The position numbers were made by a program, and so were the translations under genes. 7,423 bases of DNA, taken from positions 1 to 7,423 of the forward strand of contig JAIDOO010000330.1 of assembly GCA_029063275.1 (NCBI GenBank), read 5' to 3'. Each line of letters begins with the position of its first letter. Position 1 is the stretch's first letter. The DNA comes from Clostridia bacterium. Lineage in GTDB: Bacteria; Bacillota; Clostridia; Christensenellales; Borkfalkiaceae. Of this stretch, positions 1 to 6,305 are shown one piece after another. Below the pieces are notes generated by a model that was given only the letters and a program-made list of their open reading frames with translations, did not search any database and was not told where the DNA came from.

Positions 1-589
1 CCGTAATTGTGCGCTGTAATGTATTTTCCAGCTCGCTTAAATTCGGCTTCACCAAGTCGGCACCGCATTTTAACGCCTGCAAAAGCCTGTCGCCCTCGCT
101 GTCGACCACTTTCTTAACCGAAGAAGGAACCGCGTTTAAAACACTGTAATAAAAGTCTGCGCACATTCCCTTAGCAAGTCCGCCCGAAATCACAATAGCC
201 TCGCTGTCGGCAGACAATTCTTTAATTAGTCCGATAAGCTCAGTCTGCTTTTCTTCGGGAACTTCCGAGCTGACGTCGTTAACTTCTGTCAGCATCGATT
301 TTCTGTCGATAAATTTATAATTTTCCCTTACTCTGCCCTTATTCCAAACAAACTTATAAGGCACGCCCTCACGGTGAAGCTCGTGTTCGAACTGACGGCT
401 GTTTTCTTCATACATAAAGCCGGTTGCAAATACGCGAGTATCTAATCTTGCCAGTCCTATTGCCACGTTGATAGCTTTGCCCGTATAAAAGGTTCTTTTG
501 CTTATAATTTTGTTCGGTCTACCCACGCTGAGCGTATCGACTTCCATATTGACGTCAATACAGGGACTGGGACAAACGGTTAATATCAT
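1..589 (-). CDS. PfkB-family hexose-phosphate kinase, 1-phosphofructokinase-like (C-terminus beyond window)
   Basis: The reading frame opens with ATG at 587-589 and stays open to the left edge, giving 196 residues of a family that is usually about 300-310. It begins MILTVCPSPCIDVNMEV, the N-terminal strand typical of FruK/LacC-type kinases. Further matches are TGKAINVA at 36-43 (family form GGKGINVA), the RENYKF segment at 88-93 (sugar-phosphate lid region), SGGLAKG at 135-141 (family form SGSLPPG), VVDSEGDRLLQAL near 161-173 and KPNLSEL at 181-187. The catalytic GxGD region lies past the window edge and cannot be checked. Family knowledge: these ribokinase-fold cytosolic enzymes phosphorylate fructose-1-phosphate, tagatose-6-phosphate or fructose-6-phosphate with ATP. 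The exact substrate cannot be read from this fragment. An AAAGGA ribosome site precedes the start by 7 nt. The gene follows pfkA across a 66-nt gap that contains a terminator. No PTS or DeoR-type fru regulator is visible. Family assignment is firm; FruK as the specific identity is tentative. Confidence 0.87.
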   Translation of the reverse strand, partial: MILTVCPSPCIDVNMEVDTLSVGRPNKIISKRTFYTGKAINVAIGLARLDTRVFATGFMYEENSRQFEHELHREGVPYKFVWNKGRVRENYKFIDRKSMLTEVNDVSSEVPEEKQTELIGLIKELSADSEAIVISGGLAKGMCADFYYSVLNAVPSSVKKVVDSEGDRLLQALKCGADLVKPNLSELENTLQRTIT

Positions 590-596
590 AATATAA

Positions 597-602
597 TCCT
601 TT
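597..602 (-). promoter_or_regulatory. Ribosome binding site of the PfkB-family kinase
   Basis: AAAGGA on the minus strand sits 7 nt before the ATG at 589. It fixes that start, since no in-frame ATG with comparable context is seen nearby. Confidence 0.75.
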
Positions 603-618
603 ACTAGGCTGTTTACAT

Positions 619-647
619 AAAAAAACCGCTTATTTCAAAGCGGCTTT
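619..647 (-). terminator. Intrinsic terminator after pfkA
   Basis: Read on the minus strand, AAAGCCGCTT and AAGCGGTTTT pair around the 6-nt loop TGAAAT. The core is a 6-bp CCGCTT/AAGCGG stem (626-631 with 638-643), extended by one G-U and three A-U pairs, and seven T residues (619-625) run out from its 3' side. This is a textbook Rho-independent terminator. It starts 9 nt after the pfkA stop and ends 16 nt before the ribosome site of the downstream kinase. On the plus strand the hairpin is followed only by CTTTAATAT, so it works mainly in the minus direction. Confidence 0.85.
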
Positions 648-655
648 AATATATC

Positions 656-1618
656 TTACATTGAAATCATTTGTAATGTTTCATAAAGCTCGTAATTGAA
701 TTTCTTTTTCATACTTACGGCTTCGATTATATCCATATCTATGATTTCGTTTTTGCGTATTCCAACCACTCTGTTGCCTATGCCTTCATTCAAAAGACGT
801 ACGGCTTTATTACCGAACTGCGCCGCAAGCATTCTGTCAGCCATCGAAGGCGAGCCGCCGCGCTGGATATGTCCTATCGTGGTAGGGCGTACGGAATAAG
901 TAGTAACCGACTGCAACTGCTTTGCAAACTCGTCGGCAGTGCAAACCCCCTCAGCCACAACAACGATATTTGAATGTTTGCCGTTGGCTCGCGAGCGGTT
1001 AATGCGCATAACTACGTCGTCCAAATCGAAAACCACTTCGGGAACGACGATAATTTCAGCACCGCTTGCAATTCCCGCAAAGAGAGCAATGTCGCCGCAA
1101 CGCCTGCCCATAACTTCCACAACCGAAATCCTTTCATGCGAAGTCATTGTATCGCGCAGTTTATTGATAACGTCTATACAGGTATTTACCGCCGTATCGA
1201 ATCCTAATGTATAGTCAGTATATTCAAGGTCGTTGTCTATTGTGCCGGGAATACCTATCGTGGGTATACCGTACTCTTCCGAAAGGCACTTTGCGCCGCG
1301 GAACGAGCCGTCGCCGCCTATTACAACAAGCCCCTCAATGCCCCTGGCCTCCAAAGTTTTTACAGCTTTTTTCTGACCGGCTTTGGTAAGCATTTCAAGA
1401 CATCTTGCCGTGCGTAATTTCGTGCCGCCCCTTTGAACGATATCCGAAACAGAACGCATTTCCATAGAAACCATTTCATCATCAATAAGTCCCTGATAGC
1501 CGCGTTCGATGCCGTACACTTCCATACCGTAGTAAAGTGCCGTACGGACGACCGCTCTGATACATGCGTTCATTCCGGGAGCGTCGCCGCCGCTGGTAAG
1601 CAAGCCTATTCTTTTCAT
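656..1618 (-). CDS. pfkA: ATP-dependent 6-phosphofructokinase
   Basis: Catalyses ATP + fructose-6-phosphate to ADP + fructose-1,6-bisphosphate, the committed step of glycolysis, as a cytosolic homotetramer. The 320 residues match the usual length (319 in E. coli). Visible sites: LTSGGDAPGMNA at 7-18, GGDGS at 101-105 with Gly104, PGTIDND at 124-130 with the catalytic Asp128, and sugar-phosphate ligands Arg163, MGR at 170-172, Glu223, Arg244 and HIQRGG at 250-255. Gly104 and Gly125 mark the ATP-using type; PPi-dependent enzymes carry Asp and Lys at these places. Residues matching the E. coli ADP/PEP effector site are mostly kept (Arg21, Arg25, Arg155, Glu188, Lys214), so allosteric control is plausible; the equivalent of E. 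coli Lys211 appears to be Asn212. The start is fixed by GGAGGA just upstream. The gene has its own promoter in the spacer after dnaE and its own terminator, so it can be expressed as a separate unit although it follows dnaE. Confidence 0.98.
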   Translation of the reverse strand: MKRIGLLTSGGDAPGMNACIRAVVRTALYYGMEVYGIERGYQGLIDDEMVSMEMRSVSDIVQRGGTKLRTARCLEMLTKAGQKKAVKTLEARGIEGLVVIGGDGSFRGAKCLSEEYGIPTIGIPGTIDNDLEYTDYTLGFDTAVNTCIDVINKLRDTMTSHERISVVEVMGRRCGDIALFAGIASGAEIIVVPEVVFDLDDVVMRINRSRANGKHSNIVVVAEGVCTADEFAKQLQSVTTYSVRPTTIGHIQRGGSPSMADRMLAAQFGNKAVRLLNEGIGNRVVGIRKNEIIDMDIIEAVSMKKKFNYELYETLQMISM

Positions 1619-1622
1619 AAAA

Positions 1623-1628
1623 TCCTCC
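1623..1628 (-). promoter_or_regulatory. Ribosome binding site of pfkA
   Basis: GGAGGA on the minus strand, 4-5 nt before the ATG at 1618. It is a near-perfect Shine-Dalgarno match, consistent with a highly translated glycolytic gene. Confidence 0.85.
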
Positions 1629-1641
1629 GCTTGATTCCGAC

Positions 1642-1674
1642 GTTCATATCTTTGCCCCCAATGCCGTTATGAAC
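1642..1674 (-). repeat. Inverted repeat in the pfkA leader
   Basis: GTTCATA (1642-1648) and TATGAAC (1668-1674) are perfect 7-nt inverted arms separated by 19 nt that include a G5 run on the minus strand. Both arms lie between the predicted pfkA transcription start (about 1691) and its ribosome site, so the leader RNA could form a hairpin. The arms are AT-rich and the loop is long, so folding would be weak. A protein-binding site is an alternative. No known riboswitch or T-box pattern is recognised. Confidence 0.35.
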
Positions 1675-1691
1675 CTATTTCATCATTTCCG

Positions 1692-1707
1692 CTGTTTATT
1701 ATAACAG
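1692..1707. promoter_or_regulatory. Small palindrome over the pfkA -10 element (possible operator)
   Basis: CTGTT (1692-1696) and AACAG (1703-1707) are inverted 5-nt arms around a 6-nt centre that contains most of the -10 hexamer. The position suits a repressor competing with RNA polymerase. The outer bases resemble half-sites of glycolysis regulators (cre-like TG...CA), but the central CG of a CcpA cre site is missing and the spacing does not fit a Rex box. This is a weak call based on position and symmetry only. Confidence 0.25.
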
Positions 1708-1726
1708 AACCTTTTTAAAAATACAA
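1698..1726 (-). promoter_or_regulatory. Sigma-A type promoter of pfkA with extended -10
   Basis: On the minus strand, TTGTAT (1721-1726) and TATAAT (1698-1703) are separated by 17 nt. TGT directly precedes TATAAT and supplies the extended -10 TGn element. The -10 is a perfect consensus and the -35 keeps the TTG. Transcription should start near 1691, leaving a leader of about 70 nt. This gives pfkA expression independent of the upstream dnaE operon. Confidence 0.8.
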
Positions 1727-1738
1727 CAATTTTTAAAA
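1713..1738. repeat. All-A/T inverted repeat between dnaE and the pfkA promoter
   Basis: TTTTAAAAA (1713-1721) and TTTTTAAAA (1730-1738) are perfect 9-nt inverted arms around an 8-nt loop. The repeat begins 6 nt after the dnaE stop and overlaps the -35 region of the pfkA promoter. It could act as an inefficient terminator or 3'-end stabiliser for the dnaE mRNA, or as an A-tract upstream element for the promoter. With no G-C pair in the stem it is not a convincing intrinsic terminator. Confidence 0.45.
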
Positions 1739-1744
1739 CTTTAT

Positions 1745-4700
1745 TCAAGTTTTATCTACGTACTTAATATCCTCGTTAGAAAGATAAGTAGACAGCTCCG
1801 CAAGAAGTCCGCGACAGTAATTTACGCCGTTTATTTTATATTTCTTATCTCCGCGCACGATTTTGCATAAAGTGCCGCCCTCGTAATTGGTAATCATACC
1901 GACAAAATCGTTAAACGCTTCGTCATCAAGCTTACTTGCGTTAAGCCAAAGCACCGACTGTGCCTTTACAGCCTGCTGTGCGCTTGCTTCCGCAAGGCGC
2001 TCGTCCTCTACGGCTGTCAGATTATCCACAATAATTGAAGCGCCTTTTTCGCTATCAACGTCAAGTTTGCCCTTTATGATAACTATTTTGTCCAAGGCGA
2101 TGTCCGCTTTGCATTTTTCGTATGCGGTAGGAAAACACACGCAATCCATCGAACCATAAACGTCCTCAATCGTCAAAAACGCCATATTCGTGCCCGTTCT
2201 CTTTGTCGTTGTACGCCTGTAAGAGGATATTATGCCTGACATAGTAATACGCATACCGTCCTCAATGCGGTTATAAGTGCGGTTTCCGTCTTCATCCTCG
2301 ACGTAATCGTCAAGAAACGAGCAATCAAAGTTGCAATCGGGGAAAGCGTGCATATACTTTTCAAACGGGTGTCCACTGACGTAAACGCCCAGCACCTGCT
2401 TTTCCTTAGACAATTTTTCGTTAAGCTCGTATTCGGGAACGTCAGGATAGGTTACTTCGAGCTTTTCTTCCTCTATAAAATTTCCGAAAAGACTCATCTG
2501 CGCGCTGTCGCGTTCTTTACTTATTGCCTTGGCGCGCGAACACAGTTGCTCGTAAACAAGAGCAAGTTGCGAACGCTTTACGCCCATTTCGTCAAACGCG
2601 CCCGCATAAATCAAACCTTCGACGAGTCTGGAATTCAGCCAATTGATACTGCGGGAAATAAAATCGGGAAAGTCTTTAAAATCGCCGTTTTTTGTGCGCT
2701 CTTCGATAATTGAATCAATCGCCGTCTGTCCGGTCCCTTTCAATGCTGAAAGCCCGAAGCGCACACCGTTCTTTTCAACGGTAAAAGCGGTTTTACTTTT
2801 ATTTATATCAGGCGGAAATACCTTATACCCCTTTTCTTTCAGATAAATAACATACTTGGTAATTTCATCTATTTTATTCAAGCGGTTATTTAAAAGCGCG
2901 CAAATAAACTCTTTACAGTAATATTTTTTAAGCCAAGCGGTCTGGTACGCCAAAACTGCGTAAGCCGCCGCGTGGGATTTATTGAACGCATAAGAAGCAA
3001 AGCCTTCCATATCACCGAAAATTTTATTTGCAACGTCGGCGGTTATGCCGTTATGGATACAGCCCTTAATTTCCTTACCGTTTGTTGTACTGACGCCGCC
3101 GTTAATAAATTTTTCTTTTTGCGCCATCAGCGTCTTTTTATCTTTTTTACCCATTGCGCGGCGCACCAAATCCGCCTCGCCGAGTGAAAATCCGGCTAAG
3201 TCCTGAAAAATCTGCATTACCTGTTCCTGATAGACGGGTATGCCGTAAGTTACCTTCAAAATTTTCTCTTCGTGGGGACAATCATAAGATATCGGTTCCT
3301 GACCGTGTTTTCTTTTGCAGAAAGAATCAATAAATCTCATAGGACCGGGACGGTAAAGCGCAACGCCCGCTATAAGGTCTTCGAGACAGTCCGGTTTCAA
3401 GGTTTTCATAAACCTTTTCATACCGCCGGCTTCCAGCTGGAACACGCCGTCGGTATCGCCTTCGGAAACCAGCGCATACGCACCCTCGTCGGAATAACCT
3501 ATTTTATTGAAATCTACGTCAACACCGAAGTCCTCTTTTACGTAGTCTACACACTTTTTAATATCTGTAAGGGTAACCAGCGCAAGGAAGTCCATTTTCA
3601 GCATTCCCAACGCCTCTATTTCCTTTGCTACGAATTGGGTTGTTATATCTTCGCCGTTTCTTGAAAGGGGAACGTTATCGGCAATCCTTTTTTGGCAAAT
3701 TACAACACCGGCGGCGTGCATACCCGTTTGTCTGGGCATACCCTCTACCTTTAACGCCATATCTATTACTCTGCGCAGAGCGTCATCCGTTTCGTAAATT
3801 TCGCAGAATTCGCTGTTTTTAACCGCCTTTAGCTCATCGAGCTTCGATTCAAGGTCAGCCTTTTTATCCTCGTCGGTTTCAGCCTCGAACTTTTTTCTCG
3901 CGCCCTCTATACGCCGCCCCAACAGGTCGGTTATGGATGTTTTGCCATCCATTATTTTTGTAAGTCTGTCCGTTTCCGAATAGGGAACGCGCATAACTCT
4001 GCCGACGTCTTTTATAGAGTTTTTCGCCGCCATAGTGCCGAAAGTTACAATCTGGCAAACGTTTTCCACGCCGTATTTTCTGCGGACGTAATCTATCGTT
4101 TCCTCGCGCCTGTCGGTACAAAAGTCAATATCGAAGTCCGGCATCGAAACACGGTCGGGATTTAAAAATCTTTCAAAAAGCAAATCATATTGCAGAGGTT
4201 CGACATCGGTTATACCTATCGAATAGGCAACGATTGAGCTTACGCCCGAACCGCGCCCCGGACCTACCGGAATACCCTGCTTTTTCGACCAGTTTATAAA
4301 GTCCCACACAACCAAATAGTAATCGGCGTAACCCATTCCGCAGATAATATTAAGCTCATATTCGGCGCGGTCAAGTTCACGCTGAGAAAGATTGTCGCCG
4401 TAACGGTATTTCAAACCCTCGGCAGTCAATTTTCTTAAATATTCAACCGCAGTCGAACCGTCCTCTGGCTCGTACATAGGAATTAACGTCGTATCCTTAA
4501 CTGGGTAACCGTTTTTAAGGTTGAACGCGGGCTCGGTAACCTTGTCCGCAATTACGCGGGTATTGGATATCGCTTTCGGTAGATTGGGAAAAAGCGCCGC
4601 CATTTCATCGCCCGTCTTGAAGTAAAACTCGTCCGTTGAAAACTTCATTCGTTTGGGATCGTCAAGCTGTTTTTTCATCTGTATACACATCAGGACGTCC

Positions 4701-5338
4701 TGCAATTGCGCGTCGTCCTTTGACAGATAGTGTACGTCGTTTGTCGCAACCAACTCCACGCCGATTTCGTTGGCAAGCTTCACAAGAAGCGGCAGAACTC
4801 TCTTCTCTTCCTCTATACCGTGGTCCTGAATTTCTATGTAAAAATCCTCCCCAAAAGTTGCCTTTAAATCCAGCGCCATAGCCTTTGCACCGTCGTAATC
4901 ACCCGCAAGCAATCTCCTTGGTATTCCGCCGGCAAGACACGCAGAAAGACAAATTACACCCTCGGAATGCTCTTTAAGCACCTTATAATCTATTTTGGGC
5001 TTGTAGTAAAAACCGTCCACAAACGCCATTGAATCGAGCTGGACGAGATTTATATAACCCTTTTTGTTTTTAGCCAAAAGAATGAGATGTTCCGCCGTGT
5101 TCGACGTCTTATCGTGCATATCTTTCGTCATATAAAATTCACAGCCGATTATGTACTTAAGACCCGCAACTTCAGCTTTTTCGGCAAATTGCAGTGTTCC
5201 GTACATATTGCCGTGGTCGGTCATACAAACGGTGTCTATCCCGTTTGCCTTGCAATACTGTATTAAGTTATCGATTTTGCACGCACCGTCCAGTAACGAA
5301 TATTCGGTGTGCAGATGAAGATGTACGAAATCGGTCAT
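1745..5338 (-). CDS. dnaE: DNA polymerase III alpha subunit (DnaE, PHP-domain containing)
   Basis: Replicative family-C DNA polymerase that extends primers with dNTPs at the replication fork. Domain order in the 1197 residues: PHP domain at about 1-205, palm/thumb/fingers at about 280-840, tandem HhH region at about 850-930, OB fold at about 1027-1110, and a C-terminal domain at about 1125-1197. The palm shows PGRGSG at 360-365 and PDFDIDF at 400-406, with catalytic Asp401 and Asp403 at the same numbers as in E. coli. The third Asp is 583, in KMDFLAL. QMSLF at 947-951 fits a sliding-clamp binding motif. All nine PHP metal ligands appear present (His8, His10, Asp17, His42, Glu67, His84, Cys134, Asp201, His203), which would allow a metal-dependent 3'-5' proofreading activity, as known for some bacterial alpha subunits. 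A charged helix at about 478-507 accounts for the extra length before Asp583. Many Bacillota also carry PolC, and this window cannot show whether this DnaE is the main replicase. Start chosen by the GAGG site and the tight junction with whiA. Confidence 0.98.
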   Translation of the reverse strand: MTDFVHLHLHTEYSLLDGACKIDNLIQYCKANGIDTVCMTDHGNMYGTLQFAEKAEVAGLKYIIGCEFYMTKDMHDKTSNTAEHLILLAKNKKGYINLVQLDSMAFVDGFYYKPKIDYKVLKEHSEGVICLSACLAGGIPRRLLAGDYDGAKAMALDLKATFGEDFYIEIQDHGIEEEKRVLPLLVKLANEIGVELVATNDVHYLSKDDAQLQDVLMCIQMKKQLDDPKRMKFSTDEFYFKTGDEMAALFPNLPKAISNTRVIADKVTEPAFNLKNGYPVKDTTLIPMYEPEDGSTAVEYLRKLTAEGLKYRYGDNLSQRELDRAEYELNIICGMGYADYYLVVWDFINWSKKQGIPVGPGRGSGVSSIVAYSIGITDVEPLQYDLLFERFLNPDRVSMPDFDIDFCTDRREETIDYVRRKYGVENVCQIVTFGTMAAKNSIKDVGRVMRVPYSETDRLTKIMDGKTSITDLLGRRIEGARKKFEAETDEDKKADLESKLDELKAVKNSEFCEIYETDDALRRVIDMALKVEGMPRQTGMHAAGVVICQKRIADNVPLSRNGEDITTQFVAKEIEALGMLKMDFLALVTLTDIKKCVDYVKEDFGVDVDFNKIGYSDEGAYALVSEGDTDGVFQLEAGGMKRFMKTLKPDCLEDLIAGVALYRPGPMRFIDSFCKRKHGQEPISYDCPHEEKILKVTYGIPVYQEQVMQIFQDLAGFSLGEADLVRRAMGKKDKKTLMAQKEKFINGGVSTTNGKEIKGCIHNGITADVANKIFGDMEGFASYAFNKSHAAAYAVLAYQTAWLKKYYCKEFICALLNNRLNKIDEITKYVIYLKEKGYKVFPPDINKSKTAFTVEKNGVRFGLSALKGTGQTAIDSIIEERTKNGDFKDFPDFISRSINWLNSRLVEGLIYAGAFDEMGVKRSQLALVYEQLCSRAKAISKERDSAQMSLFGNFIEEEKLEVTYPDVPEYELNEKLSKEKQVLGVYVSGHPFEKYMHAFPDCNFDCSFLDDYVEDEDGNRTYNRIEDGMRITMSGIISSYRRTTTKRTGTNMAFLTIEDVYGSMDCVCFPTAYEKCKADIALDKIVIIKGKLDVDSEKGASIIVDNLTAVEDERLAEASAQQAVKAQSVLWLNASKLDDEAFNDFVGMITNYEGGTLCKIVRGDKKYKINGVNYCRGLLAELSTYLSNEDIKYVDKT

Positions 5339-5345
5339 ATCCTTA

Positions 5346-5349
5346 CCTC
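5346..5349 (-). promoter_or_regulatory. Ribosome binding site of dnaE, overlapping the whiA stop codon
   Basis: The minus strand reads TGAGGTAAGGATATG. GAGG lies 7 nt before the dnaE ATG and shares three of its bases (GA and the adjacent G region) with the whiA TGA stop area at 5348-5350. Ribosomes ending on whiA therefore stop on top of the dnaE site, which suggests translational coupling. Confidence 0.7.
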
Positions 5350-6304
5350 AGTCCTTGTCCAACGATTTTGCAAGCTCTGAAATTTTTCTCATTCTATGGT
5401 TAATACAGCTTTTCGAAATAGAAAGTCTATCTGCAAGCTCTTGCATTGACGCATTTTTATCGGCAAGCCGCGCTTCGGCTACGTCAAAAAGCATTTTATC
5501 AAGGCTTTGAAGCCCAATGGTATCGCTAATGATTTCTATCGCGCGCACCTGGTTTACCGACGCCGTTACGGTTTTGTCAATATTGGATACAGAGCAATTA
5601 TTTACTCTATTAGCGTTATTTGTCCTGTCCTTCAACTCTACAAGTTTGTTCAATTTTTCAAGACATCCGTCGGCTGTTAAAACGTGCAACAAATCCGAAA
5701 TAACCTCTTTACTTTTAACGTAAACAACAGCCGAATCTTTACGCGCAACCAATTTTGCAAGAATTTCAAACGAACACAAAAGTTCGCAAAAATCACCTGC
5801 GGCTATCTTGTTTGAAAATACTATTTCAAAGTGATACCCCGTTCGGCTCAAAATCCCTTCTTCAGGCAAAGTACAGCTTCCGCCGCCCAAAAAAGCGCCC
5901 TTAATATAAGCCGATTTACAGCAGTCGTTTGCGATAACTTTTTCACTTATGCCAAATGTCATAAATCTTTCGTCGCCGTTATATTTTACTATTCCGACAT
6001 CGGCAAGCAATTTTTCCGCTTGTTCTCCAAGACACTCGAATGTCAACTTGTCCCTGCCGCTTAAAATATCGAATTTAGCGCCCGTAACATTCAAATGCAA
6101 ACCAAACTCTTCTTCAAGCAAATCGGAAAAATATTCGGCAGTTCCCTCGTTTTCCGTAATAATTTCAAACCCGAATTTACCCTGCTTTGAAATTACGCTA
6201 CCGCTCGTTCTGATAAAAGCCGAAAGCGCGGCAAGTTTACAACACTTGTCGCCGATAGGAATTTTGGTAATTTCGTTTTTGATTTCTTCGGTAAAATTTT
6301 GCAT
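5348..6304 (-). CDS. whiA: WhiA family DNA-binding regulator of cell division and sporulation-type genes
   Basis: A cytosolic DNA-binding protein of 318 residues, the family's normal length. WhiA controls sporulation septation genes in Streptomyces and affects cell division and chromosome segregation in Bacillus; its regulon here is unknown. The N-terminal half holds two LAGLIDADG-like segments (CCKLAALSAFIRTSGSV at 21-37 and AYIKGAFLGGGSC at 132-144) without the acidic residues of an active homing endonuclease, as usual in WhiA. A linker with NRVNNC at 232-237 follows. A helix-turn-helix with SISKSCINHRMRKISELA at 295-312 matches the strongly conserved WhiA C-terminus (SKSGVNHRLRKL type), with Cys300 where Gly is common. 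I chose ATG 6304 (MQNFTEEIKNE) because WhiA proteins start with this SFTxEVK-like segment and because it lies 1 nt after the upstream stop. An in-frame ATG at 6370 would add 22 unrelated residues and overlap the PHP gene by 65 nt. The nearest purine tract (AAGG at 6320-6323) is too far away, so translation probably relies on coupling. Confidence 0.95.
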   Translation of the reverse strand: MQNFTEEIKNEITKIPIGDKCCKLAALSAFIRTSGSVISKQGKFGFEIITENEGTAEYFSDLLEEEFGLHLNVTGAKFDILSGRDKLTFECLGEQAEKLLADVGIVKYNGDERFMTFGISEKVIANDCCKSAYIKGAFLGGGSCTLPEEGILSRTGYHFEIVFSNKIAAGDFCELLCSFEILAKLVARKDSAVVYVKSKEVISDLLHVLTADGCLEKLNKLVELKDRTNNANRVNNCSVSNIDKTVTASVNQVRAIEIISDTIGLQSLDKMLFDVAEARLADKNASMQELADRLSISKSCINHRMRKISELAKSLDKD

Positions 6305-6305
6305 A

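Noticed and set aside
1692..1707. CcpA cre site or Rex operator at the pfkA promoter
   Set aside because: The outer bases look similar, but the central CG of cre is absent and the half-site spacing does not fit Rex; kept only as an unassigned palindrome.
1713..1738. All-A/T hairpin as an intrinsic terminator for dnaE
   Set aside because: The stem has no G-C pair and no separate U-tract, and it overlaps the pfkA promoter; kept only as a repeat.
1619..1744. Riboswitch, T-box or small RNA in the only long spacer
   Set aside because: The leader is only about 70 nt, has no recognisable conserved RNA motif and is explained by a promoter plus a weak hairpin.
2348..2713. 121-codon open frame on the plus strand
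   Set aside because: It is antisense to the DnaE HhH and linker region, with no family resemblance.
3272..3664. 130-codon open frame on the plus strand
   Set aside because: It is antisense to the conserved DnaE core, with no family resemblance.
3879..4121. 80-codon minus-strand frame inside dnaE
   Set aside because: It is a different frame within the DnaE polymerase core, rich in Arg/Gly as expected of an out-of-frame reading.
5348..6304. Active homing endonuclease instead of a regulator
   Set aside because: The LAGLIDADG-like segments lack the catalytic acidic residues, and the C-terminal HTH and NRxNNC linker are specific to WhiA.
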